From a virus, in IMG/VR virus record IMGVR_UViG_3300035181_000471, positions 1 to 64,000 of that record: a stretch of 64,000 bases of DNA, one strand, 5' to 3'. Shown in pieces: positions 16,574-26,101 of the stretch. The notes under the pieces are model-generated. The model did not search any database. It was not told the origin of the DNA and saw only the letters and a list, made by a program, of their open reading frames with translations. The position numbers and the translations under genes were made by a program. Numbering within the stretch: the stretch's first letter is position 1; every line of letters starts with the position of its first letter.

Positions 16574-18543
16574 CAAAAGTCCCACTTGCCGAGATCGGCA
16601 TCACTTACTGATACTTTCTTTTTCTCTTTTTTCTCGGCCCCAACTTCGAATGCCATCTTGTAGTCCTTGTCGTTGGCGGCTTCTTTGACCTGAGAGCCGT
16701 CAATAAAGGCTCCCATTTTCATCACTTTAACATGAGCCTTTAGAAGTTTTCTGAACTCGGCATCATCATTGATTTTGTCCATGCCAGCGGCTAGATCCAA
16801 ATCGTTGGAGTCGTTGAGTAGACCAGAGGAGTAGGACTCACCCAGGATAATCTCAAATAGCTCTCCCTTACCCTTTAGCGTGTCAATGGCGTACTCGTCA
16901 ATGGTTCCCTTGGCTGGGAGGATATGAAGCGTACAGGCACTATGGGGGCTTGCCATTCGCACCATGCGTCCAACTAGCTGAATAAGGACTCCCCAGGACC
17001 AGGGGACATCTAGAAGAACCATGTGCGCGGCTTGCTGGAGGTTAACACCTTCAGCGGCGGCAGTATTAATGAACAGAAGGTTGTAGTCAGGGTCATTCTG
17101 GAACTTCTGCTTGTTCTCTTCTCTTTGCTTTTCACTCTCAGCACCAGTAATGCGGAGGAACTTACGATCTCCGTAGTGTCCAGCCTTGGACAAGCCTTCA
17201 AAGCGGTCAATCCAAGTGCGGAACTTGGTGAATACGATTACCTTCTCTCCGGCTAACTCACCGTCAAGAAGTTCCAGTAGGTCGTCTTCTTTAGGGGATA
17301 GGGTTTTGGAGAAGAACTTGGTTGGTTCATCCTTGAAGAGAAGATTGGGGTTGTTGGCGATCATCTGAGTGACGGCTAGCATGGTCATCATGTTGTCAGG
17401 ATCGCGCTCCTTCTCGTAGATCTCGCCTTCTGCGTTCTTCTTCATAATTGGAGGTAGAACGAACTTTTTAGCCTTGATATCTTCCAGCATCTTAGTCTGA
17501 ATTTTATCCAGATCAACGGGGTGATACTGTGTGGAAAGCTTAGGTAGGGGCTCCTTTACCTGGGCCTGCGATCTACCGTAATAGAAGGGTCTCATCTCAG
17601 TTTTGAACAGCTTGACATTCTTGTAGCCGATCAACTGTGGCATGTGCTTTCCCTTACCAACATGAACCATTTTATACTTACAGAAATTTTCTCTGAACTG
17701 TTTCATGGGGCCAAATGGACGCACACCAATAGCCACAGAAATGGAGTAAAATTCATCTAGGCTATTTTGAATAATCGTTGCAGTCATGGCCCAAATCACG
17801 GCGATATGAGGCTGAATTTTTAAAAGCATTCTGCGATTTTGAGAGGTCGTGGACTTGAACTTCTGGCATTCATCAAGAATCAGAATTACATTGTGTCCAT
17901 GTTTCTTCATGATAGCTTCAAGGAGAAGCACTTCAGGCGAATATTCCTCTTTTTGGCCCTCGCTGATGGGGTTACCATCTGCATCGAACTCTCCCTCAAG
18001 CGTCCTTCTTCGGCCTACAAGGGAGGTATACTTGGCGATAAGGACATCTCGGTCCTTGGACACCATAAAGTCTTCAATTTGCTTTAAACGAGCCTCAGAG
18101 CCTTTTAGCCCCTCATACTTATCTTGAAGAACTTGAGCGTTCAGTGTGGAGAAGTTTTCATACTCGGTTTTCCACTGATAGGTGGTGGATTTTGTGCCTA
18201 AGACGATCACCTTCATTCCCGGCTTTTTATTCATCAAGTAGGCTGAAGCTGTGATGGCGCAAATGGTCTTACCCAGACCCACCGCATGACCATCCATATA
18301 GCGATGCATCTTGATCATGTGGGCTATGGATTGAGTCTGGTAGTTTCTGGGGGCAAATGGCTTACCCGCCTTTGTGATCGTTCTGATCTGAGGCGGGATA
18401 GTCACTGGAATGGGGCCTTCTTCTGGATCATGCTCTCTGACTCGATAGAGTAGTTCCATAGTCTTGTCAGCAAGACCCAGTTTTCTCGTATAGTCTGTAA
18501 TTAGAGGACAAGGCTCTTCCTCTTCTTCTAGATAAGTTGTCAT
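16573..18543 (-). CDS. SNF2-family DNA helicase/translocase
   Basis: 656 residues with both RecA-like lobes. Motif I GHAVGLGKT near 79-87, Ia IVLGTKSTTYQW, II DECQ (DEAH-box variant) near 224-227, III WAMTATI, and in lobe two motif V NTAAAEGVNLQQA and VI QLVGRMVRM. This is the SWI2/SNF2 type common in large phages, where T4 UvsW is a functional counterpart that remodels branched DNA and R-loops. Lysine-rich C-terminus. AGGAAC precedes the ATG. Confidence 0.9.
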   Translation of the reverse strand: MTTYLEEEEEPCPLITDYTRKLGLADKTMELLYRVREHDPEEGPIPVTIPPQIRTITKAGKPFAPRNYQTQSIAHMIKMHRYMDGHAVGLGKTICAITASAYLMNKKPGMKVIVLGTKSTTYQWKTEYENFSTLNAQVLQDKYEGLKGSEARLKQIEDFMVSKDRDVLIAKYTSLVGRRRTLEGEFDADGNPISEGQKEEYSPEVLLLEAIMKKHGHNVILILDECQKFKSTTSQNRRMLLKIQPHIAVIWAMTATIIQNSLDEFYSISVAIGVRPFGPMKQFRENFCKYKMVHVGKGKHMPQLIGYKNVKLFKTEMRPFYYGRSQAQVKEPLPKLSTQYHPVDLDKIQTKMLEDIKAKKFVLPPIMKKNAEGEIYEKERDPDNMMTMLAVTQMIANNPNLLFKDEPTKFFSKTLSPKEDDLLELLDGELAGEKVIVFTKFRTWIDRFEGLSKAGHYGDRKFLRITGAESEKQREENKQKFQNDPDYNLLFINTAAAEGVNLQQAAHMVLLDVPWSWGVLIQLVGRMVRMASPHSACTLHILPAKGTIDEYAIDTLKGKGELFEIILGESYSSGLLNDSNDLDLAAGMDKINDDAEFRKLLKAHVKVMKMGAFIDGSQVKEAANDKDYKMAFEVGAEKKEKKKVSVSDADLGKWDF

Positions 18544-18548
18544 TGTTC

Positions 18549-19034
18549 CTACTTGGAGGGGGCAGTGTAGAGTTCCTGGTAAGACTTAGTTTCGAACTCG
18601 GTGTGGTACTCGTGGTAACGATCCCAGTCCTTGCTGTTATTCACTCGCATGATGCGAAGGTCGCCCTTGATGGTAAGGACATTACCCTGCTCATCCTGGA
18701 ACACTCCGCCCTCAACATAGACATTGCGAAGTTTCCAGACATCCATGATCTTGCCACCCGAATCGTTACGAATGATGTAATCACCCTTGTAGGTGCCGAT
18801 AATGCCGCCATCATGAGCTATCTGATTAGACCAGCCAGCGCAGCCGACACTCAAAAGAGCGACAGAGAGGGCAGTAACGCTAAGAATCTTCATCAGCCAA
18901 GTTCGTTCGGCTGTGGTGAAGGGGTGGCGCTTACAGCCTGCGGTAACAATCTCCACCCCTTCAGGCGGGATGGACGGTGGCTGTGTGGGTTTAAGCTCCC
19001 CGGCGATGGATTGGAAGCCTCCAGTGTGGTTCAT
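18549..19034 (-). CDS. Membrane protein or lipoprotein with alternative starts
   Basis: From the ATG at 19034, which has AAGGAGA 6 nt upstream, the protein is 161 residues with a 47-residue polar N-terminal segment before one hydrophobic helix. From an in-frame ATG at 18893 it becomes a 114-residue protein beginning with a short basic-hydrophobic signal and LSVGCAG, a plausible lipobox. The internal ATG has a weaker ribosome site. Both forms may be made, one anchored with its N-terminus inside and one lipidated outside. The remainder is beta-rich. Function unknown. Confidence 0.6.
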   Translation of the reverse strand: MNHTGGFQSIAGELKPTQPPSIPPEGVEIVTAGCKRHPFTTAERTWLMKILSVTALSVALLSVGCAGWSNQIAHDGGIIGTYKGDYIIRNDSGGKIMDVWKLRNVYVEGGVFQDEQGNVLTIKGDLRIMRVNNSKDWDRYHEYHTEFETKSYQELYTAPSK

Positions 19035-19184
19035 GCGGTTCTCCTTCAAAGCCAAATACCACCAATGTAGGTCGCTAGGGTCGGTGGTCGGTCCCCTATG
19101 TTAAATACTGATTAGTTGATGATCTTCGTGTCAACCATCACAATGACGATCTTCCATGTGCGCTGACCGAAACTCCGTTACAGC

Positions 19185-19212
19185 ATTATACTGGAGAGAG
19201 TCCTGTTTTTAC
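19185..19212 (-). promoter_or_regulatory. Bipartite phage promoter candidate
   Basis: CGAGTAAAAA, 13 nt, AGTATAAT, about 150 nt upstream of the lipoprotein start. The leader holds no convincing gene; an 8-codon ATG reading frame is present but unsupported. Confidence 0.5.
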
Positions 19213-19445
19213 TCGTAAACTTCCCTAGCTACAAGAAGTTGATTTATGAATGATCCCAATGAGATGCGCTTCCATCTACCCTGGTCCCTCATCTCCACAA
19301 GCATCTCACTAGTGACAGTGAAGGGTCCATAGACTCTATCGACCACCTCTAGATCGTACTTGTAGGCGTGAGCAAGCGGCACCTTCTTGACCTCAACCTT
19401 ATTAAACTCAATTCCGCAAACTCGGAGTTGGACAGGGGTAGCCAT
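19209..19445 (-). CDS. Hypothetical protein, 78 residues
   Basis: Start placed at the ATG one base after the TAA of the preceding gene, not at the longer upstream frame. Beta-rich, basic first half. The end overlaps a promoter-like element. No family recognised. Confidence 0.65.
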   Translation of the reverse strand: MATPVQLRVCGIEFNKVEVKKVPLAHAYKYDLEVVDRVYGPFTVTSEMLVEMRDQGRWKRISLGSFINQLLVAREVYE

Positions 19446-19446
19446 C

Positions 19447-19680
19447 TTAGTTCCAGGTACCTTTCTCAGCTTCCTCAGTCCCCTCTTTAGTGATTTCAAA
19501 GAGACATTCTCCAGTTTCTTCGACAACCCCAGTAACCTTAAGGAACCCACGCTGAGTTAGTCTGTGCATAACAAGCTGATCGTTATAAGGCAACTTCCCT
19601 TCTCGGATGCCTTGTGGGTGGAAGTCCCTAACACGCTCAAGGACTCGGATTGCTTTTGCCTCTATGGTCGTGTGGGCCAT
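19447..19680 (-). CDS. Winged-helix-like small protein, 77 residues
   Basis: The order helix, helix, basic helix (LVMHRLTQRGFL), beta hairpin (VVEETGECLFEIT) fits a winged-helix DNA-binding fold seen in small phage regulators. No closer family can be named by eye, so regulation is only a suggestion. Confidence 0.6.
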   Translation of the reverse strand: MAHTTIEAKAIRVLERVRDFHPQGIREGKLPYNDQLVMHRLTQRGFLKVTGVVEETGECLFEITKEGTEEAEKGTWN

Positions 19681-19755
19681 CTGTGCTACCTCTACTCAAG
19701 GCATCGGAACATAAGTCTCGTTAGAGACTTTAATGGATTAAAACCTTAGTAAATA

Positions 19756-19998
19756 CTAACTACGAGGGTCTAGCAACTTTTTGGCGGCACTAATGGAGCC
19801 GAAGTTAAAGTCCAGCATGTCTTTGATTGCCTGCTTTAATCTAAAGTTTTCCAACTCCAAATTAGTTATTTTAATTTGAGTCTCATTGGCCTCTTCATGG
19901 GCCTTGTCTCTATAGTCCTGGAAGGACTTTTCCATGCGCCTCAATTCATCACTCATGATGAGGCATTCGTTAAAAAGCTGCTGAGGGTCTTCGGTCAT
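19756..19998 (-). CDS. Coiled-coil protein, 80 residues
   Basis: Nearly continuous amphipathic helix (residues 5-60). The start lies 2 bases after the preceding stop. Ends in TAG. No function assignable. Confidence 0.6.
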   Translation of the reverse strand: MTEDPQQLFNECLIMSDELRRMEKSFQDYRDKAHEEANETQIKITNLELENFRLKQAIKDMLDFNFGSISAAKKLLDPRS

Positions 19999-20000
19999 GC

Positions 20001-20210
20001 CTACCTTGATTTCATAACGATAAAAGGCTTACGGATAGTGCCTAGTTTGTCTACTTCAGAGATCGCCACAGTAAACTTAGGCTTGGATAGCTCTGGGGTC
20101 ACATACATACTGATCCGGTAGGTGGGAGCATACTTATTGCCATGAATATAGGTCATTCTATCAGCGGTATAGATAAAAGCCACCTTCACCACAAGGGATG
20201 TCAAAATCAT
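20001..20210 (-). CDS. Hypothetical protein, 69 residues
   Basis: Beta-rich with several aromatic residues. Overlaps the preceding gene by 4 bases (ATGA type) and ends in TAG. No family recognised. Confidence 0.6.
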   Translation of the reverse strand: MILTSLVVKVAFIYTADRMTYIHGNKYAPTYRISMYVTPELSKPKFTVAISEVDKLGTIRKPFIVMKSR

Positions 20211-20554
20211 CGTAGCCCCACATAGTTGAGGTGAGGCTCAATTTCTCCAGTCTTAACTTTCTGAGCCTGATCTAGCCATAGTTTAGCGTTGTCCAGCCTT
20301 GCTTGGATGATACCAATTTGCTTGTTCTTTCTAATGATGTAGGAGTCGATGGCTAGCTCTTTAGTGGGATAGGCAAAACGCTTTTTCCCGCTATCGAGAA
20401 CAAACTTAGGTCTCATCCAGGGACATGCATTGTAAGGTTGAATCCAAGACCCGCACGGTGTCTGCTTAACCACTACAAATTCCTCCAGTAGCGGAGGGTA
20501 GAACCGGGGATTTGAGTTGTCCCTATACCTATACATGCTAGTCCCTATGATCAT
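20207..20554 (-). CDS. Hypothetical protein, 115 residues
   Basis: Basic, aromatic N-terminal half with scattered prolines, then one long helix. 4-base overlaps with both neighbours show it is part of a tight four-gene run. No family recognised. Confidence 0.65.
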   Translation of the reverse strand: MIIGTSMYRYRDNSNPRFYPPLLEEFVVVKQTPCGSWIQPYNACPWMRPKFVLDSGKKRFAYPTKELAIDSYIIRKNKQIGIIQARLDNAKLWLDQAQKVKTGEIEPHLNYVGLR

Positions 20555-20952
20555 ACTTTCCCCTTCTCCTGAAGATACTCATAAAGCTCCTTTAAATCCA
20601 CATACTTGACAGCGTAGCTGTAGTAGTTTCCGTAGTACTCGTTGTCACAGTAATCGGTGGACTTGATGAGGGTCTGAACCATGCGCTTGTAGGCCATGAA
20701 AGAGATCTCAGGGTAGAACTTCTCCAGGATGGTGTCTAGGGCCTCAAACTCAGGTTCAGGTGAAGAATCTATGGCATAGTGGCGGCCTTCCTTACCGTCA
20801 TTCCAACAGCTACCGCCAGTCTGACCTCCGGTACACCAAGAGATCTGAATGAAATCACCCTGAATGGTGTTACGGCGATACGAAGGTGCAAGGGCCTTGT
20901 CGATGTAAACATCACAATCCTCAACAGCCTTTAGAAATTCCGTGTAGTCCAT
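20551..20952 (-). CDS. Hypothetical protein, 133 residues
   Basis: Contains a Cys/Gly/Trp-rich segment, WCTGGQTGGSCW, near residues 39-50, then a tyrosine-rich C-terminus (NEYYGNYYSY). The pattern looks like a conserved phage protein, but I cannot name it. It heads the small-gene run and is preceded by a promoter-like site at 20994. Confidence 0.7.
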   Translation of the reverse strand: MDYTEFLKAVEDCDVYIDKALAPSYRRNTIQGDFIQISWCTGGQTGGSCWNDGKEGRHYAIDSSPEPEFEALDTILEKFYPEISFMAYKRMVQTLIKSTDYCDNEYYGNYYSYAVKYVDLKELYEYLQEKGKV

Positions 20953-20993
20953 GACAACCCCAAATGCAAAGAGCGAGGTTGCCCCCGCTCTCC

Positions 20994-21021
20994 ATTATAC
21001 TGAGTTGTATGAAGTTTTCTA
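20994..21021 (-). promoter_or_regulatory. Bipartite phage promoter candidate
   Basis: AAGTAGAAAA, 13 nt, AGTATAAT, 42 nt upstream of the 133-residue gene. The leader downstream can form a stem (AGAGCG with CGCTCT), which may protect the mRNA or regulate entry. Confidence 0.55.
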
Positions 21022-21022
21022 C

Positions 21023-21259
21023 TTAAGCAATTAGTTCAGAGAGGCCATGTAAGCATTGATTTGTGCGTAATCGTAGTAAGCTCTTGAAGTTAGATACCGG
21101 GACGGTTGACCAATTAAAAGTTCTCATGTCTTTCATCAGGACATCCCCATCTTTTTGATCAAATGGTTGAAGGTTGAACTGAGCATCTCTTAGTTCCACA
21201 TCTCCCTTGGGGGTTATAAAGGCTAGAAATTCTTTCTCATCCATTTTTACCATAAGCAT
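21023..21259 (-). CDS. Hypothetical protein, 78 residues
   Basis: AAAGGAA sits 10 nt before the ATG. Mixed alpha/beta, no motif recognised. Lies between the giant modular protein and the small-gene run; the two bases before its stop overlap the upstream part of the promoter candidate. Confidence 0.6.
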   Translation of the reverse strand: MLMVKMDEKEFLAFITPKGDVELRDAQFNLQPFDQKDGDVLMKDMRTFNWSTVPVSNFKSLLRLRTNQCLHGLSELIA

Positions 21260-21351
21260 ATTGAGTTCCTTTAGATTTACATAAAACCGAACTTCGTAAA
21301 TTGTACCAGATAGTTGATAAACATCACAGGTTTACTGTGGGTGATGATGAC

Positions 21352-24300
21352 CTACTCATCCTCTTTTTCTGACTGATCGTCAGCGTCATAGCAAGAATCA
21401 CTACAGAATACTTCCATATCTCCACTTCTGACTAGCACTTCAGAAGGATTTAGAATGGGTTTGTTACAATAATGGCAAGTTGGGTATTCATCCCTAGCCC
21501 ATTCCAAGGTGGGTTCAGATAGATCCTGCAAGGACCAAGTGTCTACGAGATCTTCGAATAGAGTTAGAGGATCGACATGGTTGGTGCGAGTAACATAATC
21601 CCAGCTAATCTGCTTTGGATCAGTGAAAATAATTCCTCTGGTTAGGACTTTTTCTAGTTTCGGGTCCACATTGGCTGTTTCCATCGCGTTAGTAAATTCT
21701 TTGTAGTTTTCTGGGGTCAGGTAAATGAGGCTGTCATATTGACGAGGTTCCAGCTTGAAAAGACGGAGGCTATGAGTTAGAAATTCAGAAGATGCGTAAC
21801 TATCATAGGCCCAAAGGCTATCTAGCCATGTTGGGCAGAGCTTAAAGGCATCAACTAGAGTGAACGAAGGCTTAGCTCTCTTTACATCTTCGATGAGGGT
21901 AGCTCCGAAAGAGGTCTTCCATACAGCTCTAGACATATCGTCAATTAGGTCTTTCACCTTATGGTAGATGAACCCGCCTTTAATAAGGCGATTAACCTCA
22001 GGGTCATGTTCTCCTACAAACTGCATGTATTCCCAGTAAGTATCGTTAGCAACCCAGTAGGCTTGAACATCTTCACCGTATTCCCCGACATAAATTCTAT
22101 CTCCGAGATCTCCGCTCTTGGTATTTTGGCACTCAATATAGTCAAGATCAGGGCAATAGATTTGAGCTAGTTTATCAGAAGTATCGTCTGCGGGTGCAGT
22201 AGGGTCAGCATCTTGGGTGATTACATAAAGAGGGCCGGATTCTAAGTAATTCCTGGAGGTTCTTTCACCTTGAGTACACCAATTGGTGCCTTGTGACATG
22301 ATAACAGAAGCCTCGGGAGTAGTGATTCTGTAGAGAATGAGATCCCCTCTGCGTCCGACTACTTCGCATCCTTCTCTAAAGTATTTATCCCTCTGTCTGT
22401 CGATCTCTTTTCTCTGCTCGTTCTTAGATAGATCAGATCTTGTAGCGGAGGCTACTGCGTTGACTAGAGACTCGTAGTGATACTGATTGATGTCCCCGGA
22501 ATTGAGTTCTCTAAATGGAGTGCCTGGACGCTTGAGCATCGAGAATCTCTCAAGGAGGGCCGTAACCTCCCCAGCATTAGGAGCGTTGGGGTTCACGATG
22601 GAGCGAAGGGCCAATCTCTTGTTTTTATACTCTCTGCATAGCCAATCAACATACTCTCCATTAGGAGATGAGTCGATGCTATCCATTGCACCAACAACGG
22701 ATTCAGGAATGCCATACTTCTTCACTAGGGCATCATGCTTAGCCTTAGAGATAGCGGCCATTTTCTTACGAGAGGTCTTTGCAGAAGTTACCTTGAATGT
22801 GAAATCGGGATTGAGGTACCCGCCACGAACTAGTGAAGCTTTGATGTCACGGATACCCCAGCTAGACTCAAATTCTCCCTGAACATAGTCAAAGGCCCCA
22901 TCACGGAAATCCGACTCACCATCCTGATTGATAGCTTCGACTAGTGGAGCCACAAGATCTCTGGCCTTTTCAAACAAGTCCAGTGGGACACCGGGGTATA
23001 GTGACTCTCTTCTTGCATCTCCAGCACGAATAGCGCCGTTGATTGAGCTAAGATGCCATCTGATGTCTACGGTATCGAGGTCGATAGGAGCTTCGGTGTG
23101 GCTTTCATTATAAATGTCCACAGCCCTTTTTGTCACTTCAAAATACTTCTTCAGCGGTGACCCAGGTGAAGTCTTCAACTTCTCCCACTCTTTTTGTGCT
23201 TTTTCAGCTTTATCCTTGAATTCCTTGCTTTCTTTAGCTTCTTCTTGTTCAATTACATCGGAGAACGGAGCGAAGATCTCATCAATAGACTCCTTAATGA
23301 ATTCATCTCTAACCTCATCCCAACAGCTATCGCAATAGGATTCTCCAGCAGCTTGTAAAAAGTGCATATCATCGGAATCATAGCTCTCGCCACAACGAGG
23401 GCAATACTCTCTCTGAGCATCATTATAGCAATCGTCACACAGCATCTCGCCATTGTACTCGTTTAGGTCACGAGCCTCAAATTCACCCCCACAGTTATCG
23501 CAAGTAGCCTCATCCCTAGGGATTTCATCTCTGTTCTGAGAGATGGTGTGATCACTAATGTAGTCATTGATTATCTCGTCATGATGCGATAAGAATTCAA
23601 AGAACTTCCAGTATTCTGGCTTGTTGACCCAGTATCCACCACCTACATTACGACCTACATCTCGGCCATCTACATCCTGAGCTTCAATGCGACTTGGCTC
23701 ATCAGGAACGAAAATCTGAAGGAACTTGTCATCGTTATAGCTATTTTTGGCTTCACTCCCAGGCAGAGTAAAGATGTAAAGCGGGGCCATAGCTAGGTAG
23801 CCTGGACCATAGGCGGTTCCTCGGGTACACCAGTGAGTGTTCTTGCCTAGAATTTCAGAGGCTTGCATGGTGGTAACCCTGAAACAAAGATACCCACCCT
23901 CTACTTCACCTAAATATTCGCTGCCTTCTGTCAGATATTTTTGCTTGTTCTTTTCTATGTCTTCTTTGCGCTTGCGCTCCTGTTCCTTCTTGGACATATC
24001 TTCATTCGTAGTGGCCTCCATAGCAGCCACAAGAGTTGAAACGGTGTAGGAGTTGATATCACCTGAATTGGTCTGTCTAAAGGGGGTTCCTGGCCTCTTT
24101 ACGATACTGAATCTCTGAAGAACGGAAGTGATGTAGTCCTCTCTCGCACCAGAGGATGCAATTTCACCCCTACTTTGGGCCTTGCAGAGCCAGTCGGTAT
24201 ACTCCCCATTGGGTGTTGGATCAATATTAGACAAGGTTTCAACCAGAACGGGGTCTAGCTTGTATTTTTTAGCCAGGGCGTCTTTCTTAGCCTGGGATGC

Positions 24301-26040
24301 GGCTGCGTCTTTGATCAGAAGTCCGTTGTTCCAGGAGGATTCCTTGAGATGAAAGGTTCCATCCTCATTTAGATAGTCATACAACACCAAGATAGATCTG
24401 ATGTCTCTGTTTTTAGAATCAAAATCTCTTTTCACATCATCAATGGCTTCATCAACTAGATGCTCAAAGTTTTCCTCAATTCGTGTATACAGGGGATTCA
24501 GGGTATCATAGACTTTGACAAATTCTTCTTCGGAGATTCCAGGGTAGATTCTAGCTCTGTTCTCATTTGATGTCCAGGACGCAGAACGAGCGGTGGCTAA
24601 TTGCCAACTAATTCGTGCCATAATTTCAGGTGAGATTTTATCATAGATAGCTCTACGACCATTTAGATCTTTAACTATATCTCTGATTTTCTGGAAGTAG
24701 CTAGCTAAGGGGGAGTCTGGGCTATTGTATAGATTATCCCACTCTTCTTCGGCCTCCTCGCTATCTGCGTTCACTTGTGGTTCAAAGGGGGATAGGAGAC
24801 TGACCACAGTCTCCTTAATATAATCGTAATTGGCGTCTTTGAAGCACTCTTCTGAGCAAAAAGTCTTATGAGTTCTACTGTCTGGGACTCCATCTTCCAG
24901 TCTAAAGGTACTATCACAATAGTCACATACTTTTCTCCCATCCCAGTAGTCTTCCTCTGTTTTACAGATGGTGTTGTCTTCGATGTAATTTTTGATGACT
25001 GGATCAAACTTAGCGATGAATTCAAAAAGTTCCCAGAATTCACTTCTGGACACTATATACCCATCGTCTAGGTGTTCACCCAAGTCATCGCCATTGATGT
25101 CCTGGCATTCAATTCTGTCAGGGTGATGGCTTGGTGCAAAGATCTGGCAGAACTTATCACTAGCATAGTCTTCGTTGTCTTCACCAGGAGTTGTGACTAC
25201 ATAAAGAGGACCGTACTTTAGATAGCTAGCGGCGTAGCCCTCCCCCTTTGTACACCAGTGGGTGTCCTTGGATAGCACCTGAGATGCTTCCACGGTGGTA
25301 ACCTTGTAAACTCGGAATGGTCCGGTATCACCTAGAAGCTGACTCCCTTCAAGTGCATATTTATCCTGGTTTTGGTTCAAGTCCCTTTCTTTTTCTTTCT
25401 TGGAAAGATCGGCTCTGGAGGCAAGATCCATCTGGCGAAGGAACTCAGCAATGCTGTAGCGGTTAATGTCGGTCTGGTTCCCTAGTCTCCACTGAGGACT
25501 GTTCTTTAGCTTTTCAAATAACTCTAGCTTGCCCCTCAAGTCAGCCTTGAGAGTATCTGGTGTCTCGTTGTGACTGATGTAGTATTTGTACGCCTTACAA
25601 ATCCATTCCGTATAAGCACCATTAGCTGTTGGATCAATGTCAGCGATGAAATCAAGCTCGTCTTTAGATAGCCTGTATTTTGTCATCAGGGCGTTCTTCT
25701 TGGCGTCTGAAGCGGCGGCTAGAATAATGTGAGAAGCGGTCTTCTCTACGAGCTTCCCAGCATTGGAGCCGACTCGGGTCATCTCAAAGTCGTATTCGGC
25801 TAGATTGGCTCCGATTTCAGCCACATCTCCAAGGGTCCTGTTGTAGAAAGGTAGAGTCTTAAGCTCTCTAATTGCGACACCTACAATAACTGAACTCCTG
25901 AAGATTCTAGGAATAGAGCCGTTATTATACAAGTGCTGAACCCAGTAATAAAGGAATTGGGGCAGCACACTGGGATCGGTAACTTTGAACTTAATCGTGT
26001 TTCCGATAGCCGTAGCTAGTTTTGATTCAAATTCTAACAT
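21352..26040 (-). CDS. Giant triplicated protein with WCT modules and zinc ribbons, 1562 residues
   Basis: Three tandem copies of a module of about 450-500 residues. Each contains, in order: an A-K-x-x-A-L-x-x-K-Y helix, a D-x-x-P/A-N-G-x-Y-x-x-W-L/I-C segment, an SKxE charged helix, a core reading VTTxEAS then TxWCT and GPLYV, and a DKxxQI strand followed by IExQD. After the first two copies and near the end come cysteine pairs of zinc ribbons, about five in all. Copies are diverged, so the triplication is old. WCT-type cores recur in large-phage proteins of unknown role. Ends in TAG, with 24 open codons to the next TAA. Confidence 0.8.
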   Translation of the reverse strand: MLEFESKLATAIGNTIKFKVTDPSVLPQFLYYWVQHLYNNGSIPRIFRSSVIVGVAIRELKTLPFYNRTLGDVAEIGANLAEYDFEMTRVGSNAGKLVEKTASHIILAAASDAKKNALMTKYRLSKDELDFIADIDPTANGAYTEWICKAYKYYISHNETPDTLKADLRGKLELFEKLKNSPQWRLGNQTDINRYSIAEFLRQMDLASRADLSKKEKERDLNQNQDKYALEGSQLLGDTGPFRVYKVTTVEASQVLSKDTHWCTKGEGYAASYLKYGPLYVVTTPGEDNEDYASDKFCQIFAPSHHPDRIECQDINGDDLGEHLDDGYIVSRSEFWELFEFIAKFDPVIKNYIEDNTICKTEEDYWDGRKVCDYCDSTFRLEDGVPDSRTHKTFCSEECFKDANYDYIKETVVSLLSPFEPQVNADSEEAEEEWDNLYNSPDSPLASYFQKIRDIVKDLNGRRAIYDKISPEIMARISWQLATARSASWTSNENRARIYPGISEEEFVKVYDTLNPLYTRIEENFEHLVDEAIDDVKRDFDSKNRDIRSILVLYDYLNEDGTFHLKESSWNNGLLIKDAAASQAKKDALAKKYKLDPVLVETLSNIDPTPNGEYTDWLCKAQSRGEIASSGAREDYITSVLQRFSIVKRPGTPFRQTNSGDINSYTVSTLVAAMEATTNEDMSKKEQERKRKEDIEKNKQKYLTEGSEYLGEVEGGYLCFRVTTMQASEILGKNTHWCTRGTAYGPGYLAMAPLYIFTLPGSEAKNSYNDDKFLQIFVPDEPSRIEAQDVDGRDVGRNVGGGYWVNKPEYWKFFEFLSHHDEIINDYISDHTISQNRDEIPRDEATCDNCGGEFEARDLNEYNGEMLCDDCYNDAQREYCPRCGESYDSDDMHFLQAAGESYCDSCWDEVRDEFIKESIDEIFAPFSDVIEQEEAKESKEFKDKAEKAQKEWEKLKTSPGSPLKKYFEVTKRAVDIYNESHTEAPIDLDTVDIRWHLSSINGAIRAGDARRESLYPGVPLDLFEKARDLVAPLVEAINQDGESDFRDGAFDYVQGEFESSWGIRDIKASLVRGGYLNPDFTFKVTSAKTSRKKMAAISKAKHDALVKKYGIPESVVGAMDSIDSSPNGEYVDWLCREYKNKRLALRSIVNPNAPNAGEVTALLERFSMLKRPGTPFRELNSGDINQYHYESLVNAVASATRSDLSKNEQRKEIDRQRDKYFREGCEVVGRRGDLILYRITTPEASVIMSQGTNWCTQGERTSRNYLESGPLYVITQDADPTAPADDTSDKLAQIYCPDLDYIECQNTKSGDLGDRIYVGEYGEDVQAYWVANDTYWEYMQFVGEHDPEVNRLIKGGFIYHKVKDLIDDMSRAVWKTSFGATLIEDVKRAKPSFTLVDAFKLCPTWLDSLWAYDSYASSEFLTHSLRLFKLEPRQYDSLIYLTPENYKEFTNAMETANVDPKLEKVLTRGIIFTDPKQISWDYVTRTNHVDPLTLFEDLVDTWSLQDLSEPTLEWARDEYPTCHYCNKPILNPSEVLVRSGDMEVFCSDSCYDADDQSEKEDE

Positions 26041-26050
26041 TCATCCACCT

Positions 26051-26079
26051 AAAAATTGGCCCCTCGTAAAAGGGGCCAA
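26051..26079 (-). terminator. Rho-independent terminator
   Basis: Minus strand: perfect 8-bp stem TTGGCCCC / GGGGCCAA with an 8-nt loop, followed by TTTTT. It lies 22 bases after the membrane coiled-coil gene and just before the giant modular gene. Confidence 0.9.
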
Positions 26080-26101
26080 TAGTCAATTTCCTGCAAGGGC
26101 G

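Noticed and set aside
13325-16585. Sliding clamp gene expected with the clamp loader
   Set aside because: None of the unknown proteins near the replication genes shows a recognisable clamp repeat; no call made.
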